64,000 nt of DNA from Nocardia sp. BSTN01. Its GTDB lineage: Bacteria; Actinomycetota; Actinomycetes; Mycobacteriales; Mycobacteriaceae. The first letter of the stretch is position 1. Every line of letters starts with the position of its first letter. Shown in pieces: positions 43,207-53,522 of the stretch. The stretch is from positions 124,001 through 188,000 of the forward strand of contig NZ_JADKYP010000003.1 in assembly GCF_015354405.1 (NCBI RefSeq). The letters are read 5' to 3'. The position numbers and the translations under genes were made by a program. The notes below the pieces were generated by a model. That model had not been told where the DNA came from. It was given only the letters and a program-made list of their open reading frames with translations, and ran no database searches.

Positions 43207-44510
43207 GCGCCGAATTCCGTTACGGGCCGGCCGCATCGCCCACCGACCCCCAATACGTCAGCGCCATGGAACATTTCGAGTCCATGACGCACGAACAGAT
43301 CCATACCGGGACCGAGAAGATCGAGGCCGGTGAGATTCTGCAGGCCTCCCTGATCTGGCTGGAGGCGGCCGCCACCCTGACCGGTTCCATGCCGGCCACC
43401 CGCTCACAGGCCGAGCGCATCATGGACCACGCCGGCTGGCAGGGCCCGGCCGCCGAGGCCGCCGCCGCGAGCGCGCACAGTTTCGCTGCCTCCGTCGATG
43501 AATTGGCCGCCGTCTTCGGTGAGGTCGGTGCGCGGCTCGGTGCGGTCGCCGGCGCCGCGGAAGCGGTCAAACTGGCGGTACCCCCGCCGGGCGATTCCGG
43601 GCCGGTGGATGCCATCGCCCGAGTGTTGGAGGCCGCGCACGTGATCGATGCGCGCATCGCCCAGGAGGTCATGCGTCAGGAGGCGATTCTGACGATGAAC
43701 ATGATCTACAAACCTGCCTACTCCGCGGCGGGCACCGCGGTTCCGGCGCTGCCCGAACCCGCGGCACAAGCCGACCCGGCCGGACCGCGGCCCAGCGCTC
43801 CCGCACACCCGAACGGCGACCGGCCGCAATCGCTCCAAAACCCCACGGCCCCACCGTCGTCCGAGTCGGAGCCCTCGATACCGGAGCAGGCCCCGAACTC
43901 GGCCACTGTGCCCGGCACACCCGCGTCGCCGCAGCCCGCACCCGCACCCGAGAGCCCGGCACCGGCGCCGCCGCAGACGCAACCCGCTCCCGCACCCGGC
44001 GATCCGGCACCGAGTTCGTCGGCCCCGGGACCCGCCGCGCCGACGCACGATCCGGACCCCGCGCCGACCCCGGCGCCGCCGACCCCTTCCGCTCCCGCCT
44101 CGCCGACCCCGACGCAGGCACCCGCGCCGTCCGGACCGGAAGGCTCGGTGCCGCCTGCTCCCCCGACGTCCGATCCGCATGCCGCGCCGCCCGTCACCCC
44201 CGCCCCCACCGCACCGGCTGCGCCACCATCCGACACCCCCGCACCGCACTCGCCCGACCCATCGGCATCCGCTCCACCGCCCCAACCCCTCACGCCCGCA
44301 CCACCTCCGGCCCCACAGCCACCCGACCCGTCGGCATCCGCTCCACCGCCTCAACCCCCTGCGCCCGCACCACCTCCGGCCTCGGTACCACCCGATCCGT
44401 CGGCGCCTCCGCTCACCGACCAGGAAGGCCAGCCGGGTATCACCGGTCCCATTCCCAACACCGATACGCCGGCGACGCCCGACCAGCCCGGGGTGTCCCC
44501 GCCGGGCTGA
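43203..44510 (+). CDS. PPE-like protein with long proline-rich tail
   Basis: A 435-residue protein. Residues 1-~175 are helical with the WxG-type turn DHAGWQGPAAEAAAASAHSF (Trp79), as in PPE/WXG-like partners. Residues ~180-435 are disordered, about half Pro/Ala, with three copies of a 23-residue repeat (PDPSASAPPPQP...) near the end. It is probably exported by an ESX system together with the preceding small protein. The tail may span the cell envelope or bind wall components (inference). No transmembrane segment. ATG overlaps the upstream stop. Confidence 0.75.
   Translation: MSAEFRYGPAASPTDPQYVSAMEHFESMTHEQIHTGTEKIEAGEILQASLIWLEAAATLTGSMPATRSQAERIMDHAGWQGPAAEAAAASAHSFAASVDELAAVFGEVGARLGAVAGAAEAVKLAVPPPGDSGPVDAIARVLEAAHVIDARIAQEVMRQEAILTMNMIYKPAYSAAGTAVPALPEPAAQADPAGPRPSAPAHPNGDRPQSLQNPTAPPSSESEPSIPEQAPNSATVPGTPASPQPAPAPESPAPAPPQTQPAPAPGDPAPSSSAPGPAAPTHDPDPAPTPAPPTPSAPASPTPTQAPAPSGPEGSVPPAPPTSDPHAAPPVTPAPTAPAAPPSDTPAPHSPDPSASAPPPQPLTPAPPPAPQPPDPSASAPPPQPPAPAPPPASVPPDPSAPPLTDQEGQPGITGPIPNTDTPATPDQPGVSPPG
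44253..44408 (+). repeat. Tandem 69-bp coding repeat in the PPE-like gene
   Basis: Two full units (44253-44321 and 44322-44390) and a partial third (44391-44408) encode PDPSASAPPPQP-type 23-residue repeats. High DNA similarity between the units points to recent duplication by slippage. Confidence 0.7.
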
Positions 44511-44846
44511 GCGGGAGTTGAGAGCGCGAGATATTTCGGCAGTCCGGCTGTGACCGGGCGGAACGCACCGACCGCCCAGTCCGGGTGGGACTGCTGATCA
44601 TCGCGGCACAGCGGTGGCAGTTCCCGGAGAGAACCTCTCCACACACGACGGCCTGGACCGCGACGATGGCGATGGCGAACCTCGGCGAACGCGGGCCCCG
44701 CTGCTGAGGCCGGTCACACGCGGTGACCGCCTGGGATTCGCGCCTCGGCGTGACGCATGATCCGCCCTCGACTCGTTCCCTCTCGCGAACGGCGTGTGAT
44801 TCGCGCCCCGGCAGTCCGCGCTCGCGCAACTGTGGTGCCGAGATCC
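44511..44846. other. Intergenic region of 336 bp
   Basis: This lies between two convergent genes. I see no coding frame with actinobacterial codon bias, no RNA gene and no strong terminator hairpin. It marks the border between the accessory ESX module and the conserved core block. Confidence 0.5.
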
Positions 44847-45986
44847 CTACACCTTCACCAGATCGTCGGCGTGAATGACGGGGCGTTGCATACCTTCCGG
44901 CAGTTCGGAGGTGGAATGGCCGGCCATGGCCTGCAGTTCGGTGCTGTCGTATTCCACGACGCCCCGAGCCACCGTGCGGCCGTCGGGCGCGAGCAGGTCG
45001 ACCACATCGCCGCCGTAGAAGCGGCCCCTGACGCCGGTGATCCCGGCGGCGAGGAGCGAGCGGCGCGAATGCGCGACGGCTCTGACGGCGCCGGCGTCGA
45101 GGTGGATGGCGCCGCGGCTGTCGGCGGCGTGGCGGACCCAGAACTTGCGGGCCGACAACCGGACCGGACGCGCGGCGAAGGCCGTGCCGACGGAGGCGTC
45201 GCGCAGTGCCGGCGCCGCATCGGAGGCGGCGGCCAACAGGACGGGCACGCCGGCGTCGGCGGCGAGACGAGCGGCCGAGAGCTTCGACGCCATACCGCCG
45301 GTGCCGAGAGCGCCGCCGCTACCGGCGATCACACCGTCGAGGTCGGCGCTGCTGCGCACCTCGGGAATGAAGGTGGCGGCGCCCTTGCGGGGGTCGCCGT
45401 CGTAGAGACCGTCCACATCCGACAGCAGGACCAGCGCGTCCGCACCGACCAGATGCGCCACCAGCGCGGCCAGCCGGTCGTTGTCGCCGAAGCGGATCTC
45501 CTCGGTGGCGATGGTGTCGTTCTCGTTGACCACCGCGACCGCGTGCAGGGCGCGCAATCGGTCGAGCGTGCGCTGCGCGTTGCGGTGGTGTTCGCGCCGG
45601 GCGAAGTCACCCGCGGTCAGCAGCACCTGGCCCACCACACGGTCGAACCGGGCGAACGAGGTGCCCCAGGCGTGGGCCAGCGCCAATTGGCCGACGCTCG
45701 CCGCGGCCTGTTTCGTCGCGAGATCCCTTGGGCGGGCGGCCAACCCGAGCGGGGCGATGCCGGCGCCGATCGCACCGGACGACACCACCACCACATCCGA
45801 GCCCGCGCGCATCCGGGCCTCGATCGCCTCGGCGAGCTTGTCCAGGCGCGCGGTGTCGAGTCCGCCCTCGAGGCTGGTCAGCGCCGACGAGCCGATCTTC
45901 ACCACCACGCTGCGCGCGGTCCGGATCGACTGCCGAGTAGTTACCGCTCCCTTGTCAGAATCCACCTGTGTCACAACAACACTCAC
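44847..45986 (-). CDS. proB: Glutamate 5-kinase
   Basis: A 379-residue enzyme, first step of proline synthesis (glutamate to glutamyl-5-phosphate). The amino-acid-kinase domain has [47 protein letters not shown] and [16 protein letters not shown], with [15 protein letters not shown]-terminal PUA domain (residues ~285-379, [20 protein letters not shown]) is present. The N-terminus is ~20 residues longer than in M. tuberculosis if GTG 45986 is the start. Lies 85 bp behind obg, as in mycobacteria. Confidence 0.95.
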   Translation of the reverse strand: MSVVVTQVDSDKGAVTTRQSIRTARSVVVKIGSSALTSLEGGLDTARLDKLAEAIEARMRAGSDVVVVSSGAIGAGIAPLGLAARPRDLATKQAAASVGQLALAHAWGTSFARFDRVVGQVLLTAGDFARREHHRNAQRTLDRLRALHAVAVVNENDTIATEEIRFGDNDRLAALVAHLVGADALVLLSDVDGLYDGDPRKGAATFIPEVRSSADLDGVIAGSGGALGTGGMASKLSAARLAADAGVPVLLAAASDAAPALRDASVGTAFAARPVRLSARKFWVRHAADSRGAIHLDAGAVRAVAHSRRSLLAAGITGVRGRFYGGDVVDLLAPDGRTVARGVVEYDSTELQAMAGHSTSELPEGMQRPVIHADDLVKV

Positions 45987-46071
45987 TCACTTGTCACGCC
46001 ACCACCGTGGCGCACGACGACAACCGGACCGATACGCCCGCGCACACCGGAGATACCGGCGTGGCGGGCGA

Positions 46072-47532
46072 TCACGGTTGGTCCTCGTCCTCCGAGACCA
46101 GGCCGCGGCGTACCCGGGAGGCATGTTTGCGCTCGGCGGCGGAGATGCGGTCGGTCTGGTCCAGACGGGGGTCGGTCCCGCGCCCGGTCATCACCATATC
46201 GACGCCGGCCGAAATCTGCGGCTCCCATTCGAAGCTCACATCACCGATGGTGACCTCGGCGCCGGGCACCGCACCCTGGCGGACCAGTTCGTCCTCGACG
46301 CCGAGGCGTGCGAGCCGGTCGGCGAGGTAGCCGACGGCCTCGTCGTTGTCGAACTGCGTTTGGCGCACCCACCTTTCGGGGCGCTCACCGCGGACGATGA
46401 ATCCGCCCTCGACCTCCGGATCGGGCACGACGGTGAAGCCGGTCTCCCCGGCCACGACGGGCCGGATCACCGGGCGCTTCGGCGCCGCCTTCGGATGCGC
46501 CTCGCGATATTCGCGGACCATATCGGCCAGCGCGAACGTCAACTGGCGCAGACCTTCCCGGCTCACCGCGGAAATCGTGAACACCGGCCAGCCGCGTTCG
46601 GTGAACTCGGGTGTCACCATCTCGGCCAATTCGGCGGCGTCGGGGATATCGGCCTTGTTGAGGATGACCACGCGGGGCCGGTCGGCCAGATCGCCCAATC
46701 CGGCATCGGCCTGCAGGGCCGGGCGGTAGGCGGCCAGTTCGGCCTCGAGCGCGTCCACATCGGAGATCGGGTCGCGGCCGGGTTCCAGTGTCGCGCAATC
46801 GACTACGTGGGCCAGCACCGCGCACCGCTCGAGGTGCCGCAGGAAGTCCAGGCCCAGGCCGCGTCCATCGCTGGCGCCGGGGATCAGGCCCGGCACATCG
46901 GCGACGGTGAAGGTGGTGTCACCGCTGGAGACCACGCCGAGATTCGGCACCAGCGTGGTGAACGGGTAATCGGCGATCTTGGGCTTGGCCGCCGAGAGCA
47001 CCGAGACGAGTGAGGACTTGCCGGCCGACGGGAAGCCGACCAGGCCGACATCGGCCACGGACTTGAGTTCGAGAACGAGGTCGCGCTCCTCGCCGTCCTC
47101 ACCCAGCAGGGCGAAGCCCGGGGCCTTGCGGGCGCGCGACACCAGCGCCGCGTTGCCGAGACCGCCGCGGCCACCGCGGGCCGCCACGAACCGGGTCCCC
47201 GCGCCGACCAGATCGGCCACGACCTCACCGTCGTCATCGATGACGACCGTGCCGTCGGGCACCTTCAGCAGCAGTTCCCCGCCCTGTTTGCCGTCGCGGT
47301 TGCCGCCCTCGCCGGGTTTGCCGTTACCGGCCTTGGCGTGCGGGTGAAAGTGGAAGTCCAGCAGCGTGTGCACATTCGGGTCGACTTCGAGGATCACATC
47401 CCCGCCGTTGCCGCCGTTGCCACCGTCGGGTCCACCGAGCGGCTTGTACTTCTCCCGATGCACCGAGGCACAGCCGTGACCGCCCTTACCGGCGCGGACG
47501 TGCAGTACCACACGATCGATGAATTTGGACAT
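46072..47532 (-). CDS. obg: Obg-family GTPase
   Basis: A 486-residue essential GTPase involved in 50S assembly and stress response. The N-terminal glycine-rich Obg fold ([20 protein letters not shown]) is followed by the G domain: P-loop [31 protein letters not shown], and [12 protein letters not shown]-terminal OCT domain (residues ~350-430, [15 protein letters not shown]) and a charged tail are present. Position after rpmA/rplU is the classic conserved order. Confidence 0.97.
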   Translation of the reverse strand: MSKFIDRVVLHVRAGKGGHGCASVHREKYKPLGGPDGGNGGNGGDVILEVDPNVHTLLDFHFHPHAKAGNGKPGEGGNRDGKQGGELLLKVPDGTVVIDDDGEVVADLVGAGTRFVAARGGRGGLGNAALVSRARKAPGFALLGEDGEERDLVLELKSVADVGLVGFPSAGKSSLVSVLSAAKPKIADYPFTTLVPNLGVVSSGDTTFTVADVPGLIPGASDGRGLGLDFLRHLERCAVLAHVVDCATLEPGRDPISDVDALEAELAAYRPALQADAGLGDLADRPRVVILNKADIPDAAELAEMVTPEFTERGWPVFTISAVSREGLRQLTFALADMVREYREAHPKAAPKRPVIRPVVAGETGFTVVPDPEVEGGFIVRGERPERWVRQTQFDNDEAVGYLADRLARLGVEDELVRQGAVPGAEVTIGDVSFEWEPQISAGVDMVMTGRGTDPRLDQTDRISAAERKHASRVRRGLVSEDEDQP

Positions 47533-47590
47533 GCCAGCTGAACCTCTGTGTTTCGGTGGACGGTGGTGGTGAGCCTCCCGGAACGGCGAA

Positions 47591-47623
47591 CGGGCCAGGG
47601 TTTATCTGCTAAACCCTGGCCCG
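47591..47623 (-). terminator. Hairpin between rpmA and obg
   Basis: A perfect 14-bp stem (CGGGCCAGGGTTTA / TAAACCCTGGCCCG) has a 5-nt loop (TCTGC). It lies 71 bp after the rpmA stop and about 60 bp before the obg ATG, with no T-tract. It probably reduces read-through from the ribosomal protein genes into obg. Confidence 0.6.
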
Positions 47624-47693
47624 CTTCGAAAAGTGTGTGGAGAAGGCTCCGGCGCGGCAGAGTTCTACCCACCCCGCCGGCTCCGCCGGCCCC

Positions 47694-47960
47694 CTAGGCC
47701 TGCGCCGGCTCCGGTACCACGATGTTGACGGTCTTGCGGCCGCGCTTGGTGCCGAACTGGACCGCGCCCGCCTCGAGGGCGAACAGTGTGTCGTCGCCGC
47801 CACGACCGACGTTGACGCCGGGGTGGAAGTGGGTTCCGCGCTGGCGAACCAGGATCTCACCGGCCTTGACGGCCTGGCCGCCGAAGCGCTTCACGCCGAG
47901 CCGCTGAGCATTGGAATCGCGACCGTTGCGAGAGCTGGACGCACCCTTCTTATGTGCCAT
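47694..47960 (-). CDS. rpmA: 50S ribosomal protein L27
   Basis: An 88-residue ribosomal protein: [20 protein letters not shown] and [20 protein letters not shown] with RGTHFHPG are diagnostic. The N-terminus reaches the peptidyl-transferase centre. No Firmicute-type N-terminal cleavage extension. Follows rplU by 48 bp on the same strand. Confidence 0.98.
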   Translation of the reverse strand: MAHKKGASSSRNGRDSNAQRLGVKRFGGQAVKAGEILVRQRGTHFHPGVNVGRGGDDTLFALEAGAVQFGTKRGRKTVNIVVPEPAQA

Positions 47961-48008
47961 GGCTGAAAACTCCTCGATTCGAAACCGGGTGGTTTCGCTA
48001 GGTCGAAA

Positions 48009-48320
48009 TTACTTGATGCCGGTGACCTTCAGGACCGTCAGCTTCTGACGGTGGCCCTGACGCTTGTGGTAGCCGGTCTTGTTCTTGAACTTGTGGATCC
48101 GGATCTTCGGGCCCTTGGTCTGCTCGACCACTTCGGCGGACACCGAAACCTTGGCCAGCTTGTCGGCATCGGTAGTCAGCTCGGCGCCGTCAACCACCAG
48201 CACCGGCGACAGCGATACGGCCGTGCCCGGTTCACCCTCGATCTTCTCGACCTTCACCAGGTCACCGACCGCGACCTTGTACTGCTTTCCGCCGGTCTTG
48301 ACGATCGCGTACGTTGCCAT
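48009..48320 (-). CDS. rplU: 50S ribosomal protein L21
   Basis: A 103-residue ribosomal protein: [20 protein letters not shown], and the C-terminal [20 protein letters not shown] with [11 protein letters not shown] 48320 follows GAGGGC. First gene of rplU-rpmA. Confidence 0.98.
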   Translation of the reverse strand: MATYAIVKTGGKQYKVAVGDLVKVEKIEGEPGTAVSLSPVLVVDGAELTTDADKLAKVSVSAEVVEQTKGPKIRIHKFKNKTGYHKRQGHRQKLTVLKVTGIK

Positions 48321-48659
48321 CGGTCGGCTGCCCTCTTTCCTCAACTAGTGCTCGGCACTCTGCTCACACGGCCGCCTGCCGGTGGACACCGGAAACCGCC
48401 GTACGACTGGTCTGATAGTCACCGCCGCCTCGGTACTTCTTCCGCACCGGAGGGCTCGTTTCGAGCCGGATCTCATGACAGCGCAGCGTTTTCTCAACAC
48501 AACACGGTGCTGTCACCGGGCAGCGACTGTCCAAGATTACAGGACTGCCACCCCCCGCACCAAACCGGGTCGCCACCACTTCGAACGCGGTCCGCCGCGG
48601 CGCCCCGCCCGCCGTGCGGGCGGGGCCTGTGCTGCGAGTTCTCCGGTCCGGCGACCGGA
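48321..48659 (-). promoter_or_regulatory. rplU leader/promoter region
   Basis: 339 bp without a gene, between the rne stop-side and rplU. In the leader, GGCTCG-TTT-CGAGCC (48453-48467) forms a small perfect hairpin 133-147 bp before the rplU start. A -10-like TAATCT reads on the minus strand near 48536-48541. It may contain an L21 autoregulatory leader, but I cannot show this. The rne terminator is at its right end. Confidence 0.35.
48602..48626 (-). terminator. rne terminator hairpin
   Basis: A perfect 11-bp GC stem GCCCCGCCCGC / GCGGGCGGGGC has a 3-nt loop, 34 bp beyond the rne stop on the minus strand. Confidence 0.65.
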
Positions 48660-51600
48660 TCAGTTCGGCGATTCCGGCGCGCCCGCGGCGCGCCCGGCTG
48701 CCCGCCGACGGGTCCGCTGCCGCGGGGTCACCTCGGCCGGAGCCAGCTCGTCGAGCGAGAACTTCGGCGCGCTGTCCTGATCGGCGTCGGTCAGCACGAA
48801 GACCGCGCCCCGGCTGTCGGTCGACGGAGCCGACGCGGTGCGCGCCACCCGGCGACGGCCACGACGGGCACCCGTTTCCAGAGCCTGCTCGGCGGGCTTC
48901 GCATCGGCCGGCGCGGGAGTAACCGCGGGCTCGGCCGGCGCCGGGTGTGCACCGGCCCGGCCGGTCACCGCGGGTCGCTCGGGCTCCGCGACCGGCTCGG
49001 CAGCAGATTCGACCGCCACCGGCTCGGTGCCGCCTCGTTCGGCGACCACCTGTTCGGCGACCACCGCCTCGGCCGCTTCAACTTCGGCGGACCCGGCTCC
49101 GGCGGACTCGGCTTCGGCGACCTCGGCCGCCGCGGCCCGCCCGCGTCCCCGGCGCGAATCCCGTGAATCCTTGGCCTGCGGCCGCGATTCGGTCTTCGCC
49201 TCGACCGGCGCACCGGCCTCGGCCACCTCGTCGTCGGCGTGATGCGCGGCCATCGCGAGCGCGACCGGATGGGCGCGCTTGGCGGCCGCATCCTCCTCGG
49301 GATGCGCATCCGCGGTGTCCGGCGCGGCGGTGCTCGCCGGCTTGGTGTCCTTGTCGCGGTCCTTGTCCTTACGGCGGCGACGGCCTTCGCGGCGTCCGGG
49401 CCCCTCCTCGGCGGCTGCGGTCTCGACCGGATAGTTGTGCACGATGATGCCGCGGCCGTGGCAGTGCTCACAGGTGGTGGAAAATGCCTCGACCAGTCCG
49501 GTGCCCAGCTTCTTGCGGGTCATCTGGACCAGGCCGAGCGAGGTGACCTCCGACACCTGATGGCGGGTGCGGTCGCGCCCCAGCGCCTCGGTCAGGCGAC
49601 GCAGCACCAGATCCCGGTTGGATTCCAGCACCATATCGATGAAGTCGACGACGATCATGCCGCCGATATCGCGCAACCGCATCTGGCGCACGATCTCCTC
49701 GGCGGCCTCCAGATTGTTGCGGGTGACCGTCTCTTCCAGGTTGCTGCCACCGGATCCGGTGAATTTGCCGGTGTTGACGTCGATCACGGTCATCGCCTCG
49801 GTGCGGTCGATGACCAGCGTGCCGCCGGAAGGCAGCCACACCTTGCGATCGAGAGCCTTCGCCAGCTGCTCATCGATGCGCAGGCTGCCGAAGACATCCA
49901 CGCCGGCGGGGGCGGTGGGGTGGGAACCCGCACCGTTCTCGTAGCGCTCGACCCGGGCCAGCATGTCCGGAGCGACGGTGCGGACGTAGTTCTCGACCGT
50001 CGTCCACGCCCGGTCGCCCTCGATAACCAGCTTGGAGAAGTCCTCGTTGAACAGGTCCCGGACGACCTTCACCAGCAGGTCCGGCTCTTCGTACAGGGTC
50101 TTCGGCGCGCCCGACCCGTTCTCGGCCTGCTTCTCGATGGTCTTCCAGGTCGCCTGCAGCCGCTCGACGTCGCGAGCCAGCTCGGTCTCGCTCACGCCCT
50201 CGGACGCGGTGCGGATGATCACTCCGGCGTCCTGCGGGACGATGTCGCGCAGGATCTCCTTGAGCCGCTTGCGCTCGGTGTCGGGCAGTTTGCGGCTGAT
50301 ACCGGTCGAGGTCCCGCCCGGGACATAGACCAGGAAGCGACCGGCCAGGCTGATCTGCGTGGTCAGCCGGGCGCCCTTGTGCCCGACCGGATCCTTGCTG
50401 ACCTGCACCAGAACGGTGTCGCCGGGTTTGAGGGCCTGCTCGATCTTGCGTTCCTTGCCGCCGAGCCCGGCGGCCTCCCAGTTCACCTCACCGGCGTAGA
50501 GCACGCCGTTGCGGCCGCGGCCGATGTCGACGAACGCAGCCTCCATGCTGGGCAGCACGTTCTGCACCTTGCCCAGGTAGACGTTGCCGACCATGGACGC
50601 GGTGCCGGTGTTGGTGACGAAGTGCTCGACCAGGATGTTGTCCTCGAGCACCGCTACCTGGGTGGTCGCACCGACATGCGAATGCTCGCCGGCCGGGAAC
50701 GACTTCTCGCGGACCACCATGACCCGGTCGACCGCCTCGCGGCGGGCCAGGAATTCCGATTCGGTGAGGATCGGTGGGCGACGGCGACCGGCCTCGCGAC
50801 CGTCGCGACGGCGCTGCCGCTTGGCCTCCAGCCGGGTCGACCCGCTGATGCCCTGCACCTCGTCGACCGTGCGGCGCTTGTTACGCGGTTCCCGCTCGTG
50901 CACGACGGTGTTCGGCGGATCGTCGTCGGCGGGCTCGGATTCGTTGTCCTCACCGGCCTTGCGGCGGCGACGGCGACGGCGACGACGGGTGGAACCCTCC
51001 GGCGTCGAACCCGAGTCGTCGTCACCCTCCTCGCCGGTCTGCTCGGCGGCGGTCTCCTCGGCGGATTCGTCGGAGTCGGCGTGCGCCTCGGTGTCCTCGT
51101 CGTCGGATTCGTCGTCCGACTCGTGATCGGCGTGCTGTTCGCCCCGGCCCCGGCCGCGACCGCGCCGGCCCCGGCGGCGGCGGCGCGAACGACCACCGTC
51201 CTCCTGCTCGTCGCGCGACTGCTCGTCGTCCCAGTCGCCGGATTCGGTGTCGGTCTCTGCTGCCGCGACGGTCTCGGGCTCCGCGGGGACTTTCTCCGGC
51301 GCGGGTTCGGCGGCCTTTTCGGTAGCTTTCTCGGCGGCCTTCTCCGCAGCCTTTTCAGCGGCCTTTTCGGCGGCTTCGGCCTCGCGCTCGGCACGCCGGC
51401 GGCGGCGCATCTCCTCAGCGGCCGCGGCATCCGGCGGCAGGAACAGCGGCGCGGCCGCGATACTCGCCGGCTCGAAGACGACCGGCTCCTCGCGCTGCGG
51501 GGCGGGCTGCTGGAACGGGCTGGTGAACAGCGACGTGTGCGGCGCCGATCCGGGCTCGGCGGATGCCGCGGGCGACTCCGTCGCTACCGGCGATCCTGCC

Positions 51601-52106
51601 GGGTTCGCGGTGCCGGCGGTCTCGACGACGTCCGCGGCCTGCGCGGTGTCGGCGACCTCGGTTTCGGCGACCCAGGTGGCTGCGCCGGACTCGCTCGGCT
51701 CGGGCTCGCCGGCCGCATCCGGCGCGGTGAGGGTCTGCGCGGTATCGGCCGCGGCGGTGGATGTGGTCGCCGGAGACGCGCTCTCGGCGGGTGCCGGAGC
51801 AGGCGTCTCGGCCTGTCCGGTCGTCGGCTCGGCCACCGGTTGCTCGGTGCCGGCCGGTGGGGGAACGAGCGCGTCGCGCACGGATTCGGCGACGGTTCGG
51901 TCCAGGCTGGATTGGGCGCTGCGAGCTTCGGCACCCAGTTCGGTCAGATGGGCAAGGATGCGTTTGCTGGTGGTACCCAGAAGTTTCGCCAGCGCGTGCA
52001 CCCGGATACGTTCGGGCAACTGCGCTGCCTCCCCTACCCCGGCCACCTCGGTAGAGGTGGAATCACCATTGCTCTGCGACGTTCCTTGCGGCTCTTGATC
52101 GGCCAC
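48660..52106 (-). CDS. rne: Ribonuclease E/G
   Basis: A 1148-residue endoribonuclease that cleaves single-stranded AU-rich RNA in mRNA decay and rRNA processing. The ~430-residue N-terminus is disordered, acidic/Ala-rich with Arg-rich runs (RRRRRGRRGRGRGRG). The catalytic core runs ~440-890: S1 domain (HVGATTQVAVLEDNILVEHF), DNase-I-like part with metal Asp in VIDVNTGKFTG (~772) and VVDFIDM (~822), and the zinc-link CEHCHGRG (~882). A second disordered tail ends the protein. GTG start with GAGGAG 7 nt upstream. Order rplU-rne-ndk is as in mycobacteria, without their dctA insertion. Confidence 0.95.
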   Translation of the reverse strand: MADQEPQGTSQSNGDSTSTEVAGVGEAAQLPERIRVHALAKLLGTTSKRILAHLTELGAEARSAQSSLDRTVAESVRDALVPPPAGTEQPVAEPTTGQAETPAPAPAESASPATTSTAAADTAQTLTAPDAAGEPEPSESGAATWVAETEVADTAQAADVVETAGTANPAGSPVATESPAASAEPGSAPHTSLFTSPFQQPAPQREEPVVFEPASIAAAPLFLPPDAAAAEEMRRRRRAEREAEAAEKAAEKAAEKAAEKATEKAAEPAPEKVPAEPETVAAAETDTESGDWDDEQSRDEQEDGGRSRRRRRGRRGRGRGRGEQHADHESDDESDDEDTEAHADSDESAEETAAEQTGEEGDDDSGSTPEGSTRRRRRRRRRKAGEDNESEPADDDPPNTVVHEREPRNKRRTVDEVQGISGSTRLEAKRQRRRDGREAGRRRPPILTESEFLARREAVDRVMVVREKSFPAGEHSHVGATTQVAVLEDNILVEHFVTNTGTASMVGNVYLGKVQNVLPSMEAAFVDIGRGRNGVLYAGEVNWEAAGLGGKERKIEQALKPGDTVLVQVSKDPVGHKGARLTTQISLAGRFLVYVPGGTSTGISRKLPDTERKRLKEILRDIVPQDAGVIIRTASEGVSETELARDVERLQATWKTIEKQAENGSGAPKTLYEEPDLLVKVVRDLFNEDFSKLVIEGDRAWTTVENYVRTVAPDMLARVERYENGAGSHPTAPAGVDVFGSLRIDEQLAKALDRKVWLPSGGTLVIDRTEAMTVIDVNTGKFTGSGGSNLEETVTRNNLEAAEEIVRQMRLRDIGGMIVVDFIDMVLESNRDLVLRRLTEALGRDRTRHQVSEVTSLGLVQMTRKKLGTGLVEAFSTTCEHCHGRGIIVHNYPVETAAAEEGPGRREGRRRRKDKDRDKDTKPASTAAPDTADAHPEEDAAAKRAHPVALAMAAHHADDEVAEAGAPVEAKTESRPQAKDSRDSRRGRGRAAAAEVAEAESAGAGSAEVEAAEAVVAEQVVAERGGTEPVAVESAAEPVAEPERPAVTGRAGAHPAPAEPAVTPAPADAKPAEQALETGARRGRRRVARTASAPSTDSRGAVFVLTDADQDSAPKFSLDELAPAEVTPRQRTRRRAAGRAAGAPESPN

Positions 52107-52568
52107 GAAATCTCCTCGGGCCCCCGGGCGCGTCCCACTCGTACGAGAGTGACGCGGCCGACGCGGGGGCGCTGTCCGTTCGCCTCACGCCTGTGGCGCA
52201 AGGTCTGATGGTCTCGCCCCGCGTGCCCGGTTATCACCTGTCGTACGTCGTTCGGGCTAACTGGTCACGCGGCGCCTGGCTGTTGGCTTTCACACCTGAG
52301 CTCGAGCGCTCATCCAGCGTGCCGCCGAACAGCCGAGTCTTGGAGCCGTCCGGGGCAGCGATGATCGGCGTCGAGCCGCGGTGCCATTCGGTTGCGTTCG
52401 CCACCTGCCCCGATAGGCGGGCGTCGATCACATCCGCTTCCAGTATCCCACACAGCGACCCACTGGTACGTCATCGGAGCGTGCCCGCACCGTTTCCGCA
52501 GTCCGACCGGCGGAACTTTCCTACACCTGAGTAGGTTCGGCAAGTCCCGGAGGCCGAAGAGCAGAGCT
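52107..52568 (-). promoter_or_regulatory. rne upstream region, 462 bp
   Basis: No coding frame is convincing here. It must hold the rne promoter and a leader of unknown length; CTCGTACGAG (52138-52147) is a perfect 10-bp palindrome ~35 bp before the rne start. Near the ndk stop, CCTAC-ACCTGA-GTAGG (52520-52535) is a weak hairpin. RNase E autoregulation through a leader is known in E. coli only. Confidence 0.35.
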
Positions 52569-52970
52569 TCAGAACCAGAGCGCGATCTCGCGCTTCGCGG
52601 ATTCGGGGGAATCGGAGCCGTGCACGAGGTTGAACTGGGTTTCCAGGGCGTAGTCGCCGCGGATACTGCCGGGGACGGCCTTCTCGACGGGGTCGGTGCC
52701 GCCGGCGAGCTGGCGGAAGGCGGCGATGGCGCGCGGACCCTCGAGGATGGCCGCGACGACCGGGCCGGAGGTGATGAATTCGATCAGCGAGCCGTAGAAC
52801 GGCTTGTCGGCGTGTTCGGCGTAGTGGGCGGCGGCACGTTCCTCGGAAACCTGCTCGAGCTTGAGGGCCGCGATCTTCAGGCCTTTGCGTTCGATGCGGG
52901 TGATGATCTCACCAACCAGGCCTCGGGCCACGCCGTCCGGCTTGATGAGTACCAACGTCTGCTCAGTCAC
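52569..52970 (-). CDS. ndk: Nucleoside diphosphate kinase
   Basis: A 133-residue enzyme that transfers the gamma-phosphate between NTPs and NDPs through a phosphohistidine. [40 protein letters not shown], and the active-site [20 protein letters not shown] (His near residue 116) are intact. Normal length for actinobacterial Ndk. Between rne and DUF4233 in conserved order. Confidence 0.98.
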   Translation of the reverse strand: MTEQTLVLIKPDGVARGLVGEIITRIERKGLKIAALKLEQVSEERAAAHYAEHADKPFYGSLIEFITSGPVVAAILEGPRAIAAFRQLAGGTDPVEKAVPGSIRGDYALETQFNLVHGSDSPESAKREIALWF

Positions 52971-53015
52971 GGCGACACTCTAACCGGCGCTGCCACCGGA
53001 TTCCGAACCGAGCCG

Positions 53016-53453
53016 TCAGGATGAGCCCTGCATCCGCTGGCTGGGCAGCAGACCCTGGTCCATGCGGCGTTTGACATCGGAGCGCAGCACCAGAATGAAC
53101 GCCCACACCGCCGCGAACACGACGCCGATGATGCCGATCGACAGATGAATGAACCCGCCGGCCAGCACCAGCACCTGCAGGCCGAGATTGAACGGCACGG
53201 CCCAGGAGCGGCGCTGCATTCCGGAGCCGACGAACATCAGGACGGCCAGGCCGACCAGATAGGTCACCGACCACCAGCTGAGGCCGCCCCCGACGGCCCC
53301 GACCACCGGCAGCGCCAGCAGCACGGTGATGGCCTCGAGTACCAGCGCGCCGGCCATCACACCGCGAAAACCCTTCCACGGGTCGGTCGCGGGCGCGGGT
53401 ACACCCGGCTTCGGTGCGCCGGCCTCGCCGCGCACATCGTCCTCGCTACCCAC
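53016..53453 (-). CDS. DUF4233 membrane protein
   Basis: A 145-residue protein with four transmembrane segments (VMAGALVLEAITVLLALPVV, SVTYLVGLAVLMFVGSGM, FNLGLQVLVLAGGFIHLSIG, IGVVFAAVWAFILVLRSDV) and a Pro-rich cytosolic N-terminus. The syntenic gene in M. tuberculosis is Rv2446c, from memory. Conserved between folC and ndk in Mycobacteriales; function unknown. Confidence 0.88.
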   Translation of the reverse strand: MGSEDDVRGEAGAPKPGVPAPATDPWKGFRGVMAGALVLEAITVLLALPVVGAVGGGLSWWSVTYLVGLAVLMFVGSGMQRRSWAVPFNLGLQVLVLAGGFIHLSIGIIGVVFAAVWAFILVLRSDVKRRMDQGLLPSQRMQGSS

Positions 53454-53522
53454 GTCTGCCTCCTCCGCGCCGGCTTGCCGATGCCCTCGTCACCAGCTTC
53501 CCACCGCCTCCGGCCCGCTGCT

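Noticed and set aside
49239-52208. A 989-codon open frame on the plus strand opposite rne
   Set aside because: Antisense shadow of a high-GC gene with a repetitive disordered region; no family motif, and rne is certain.
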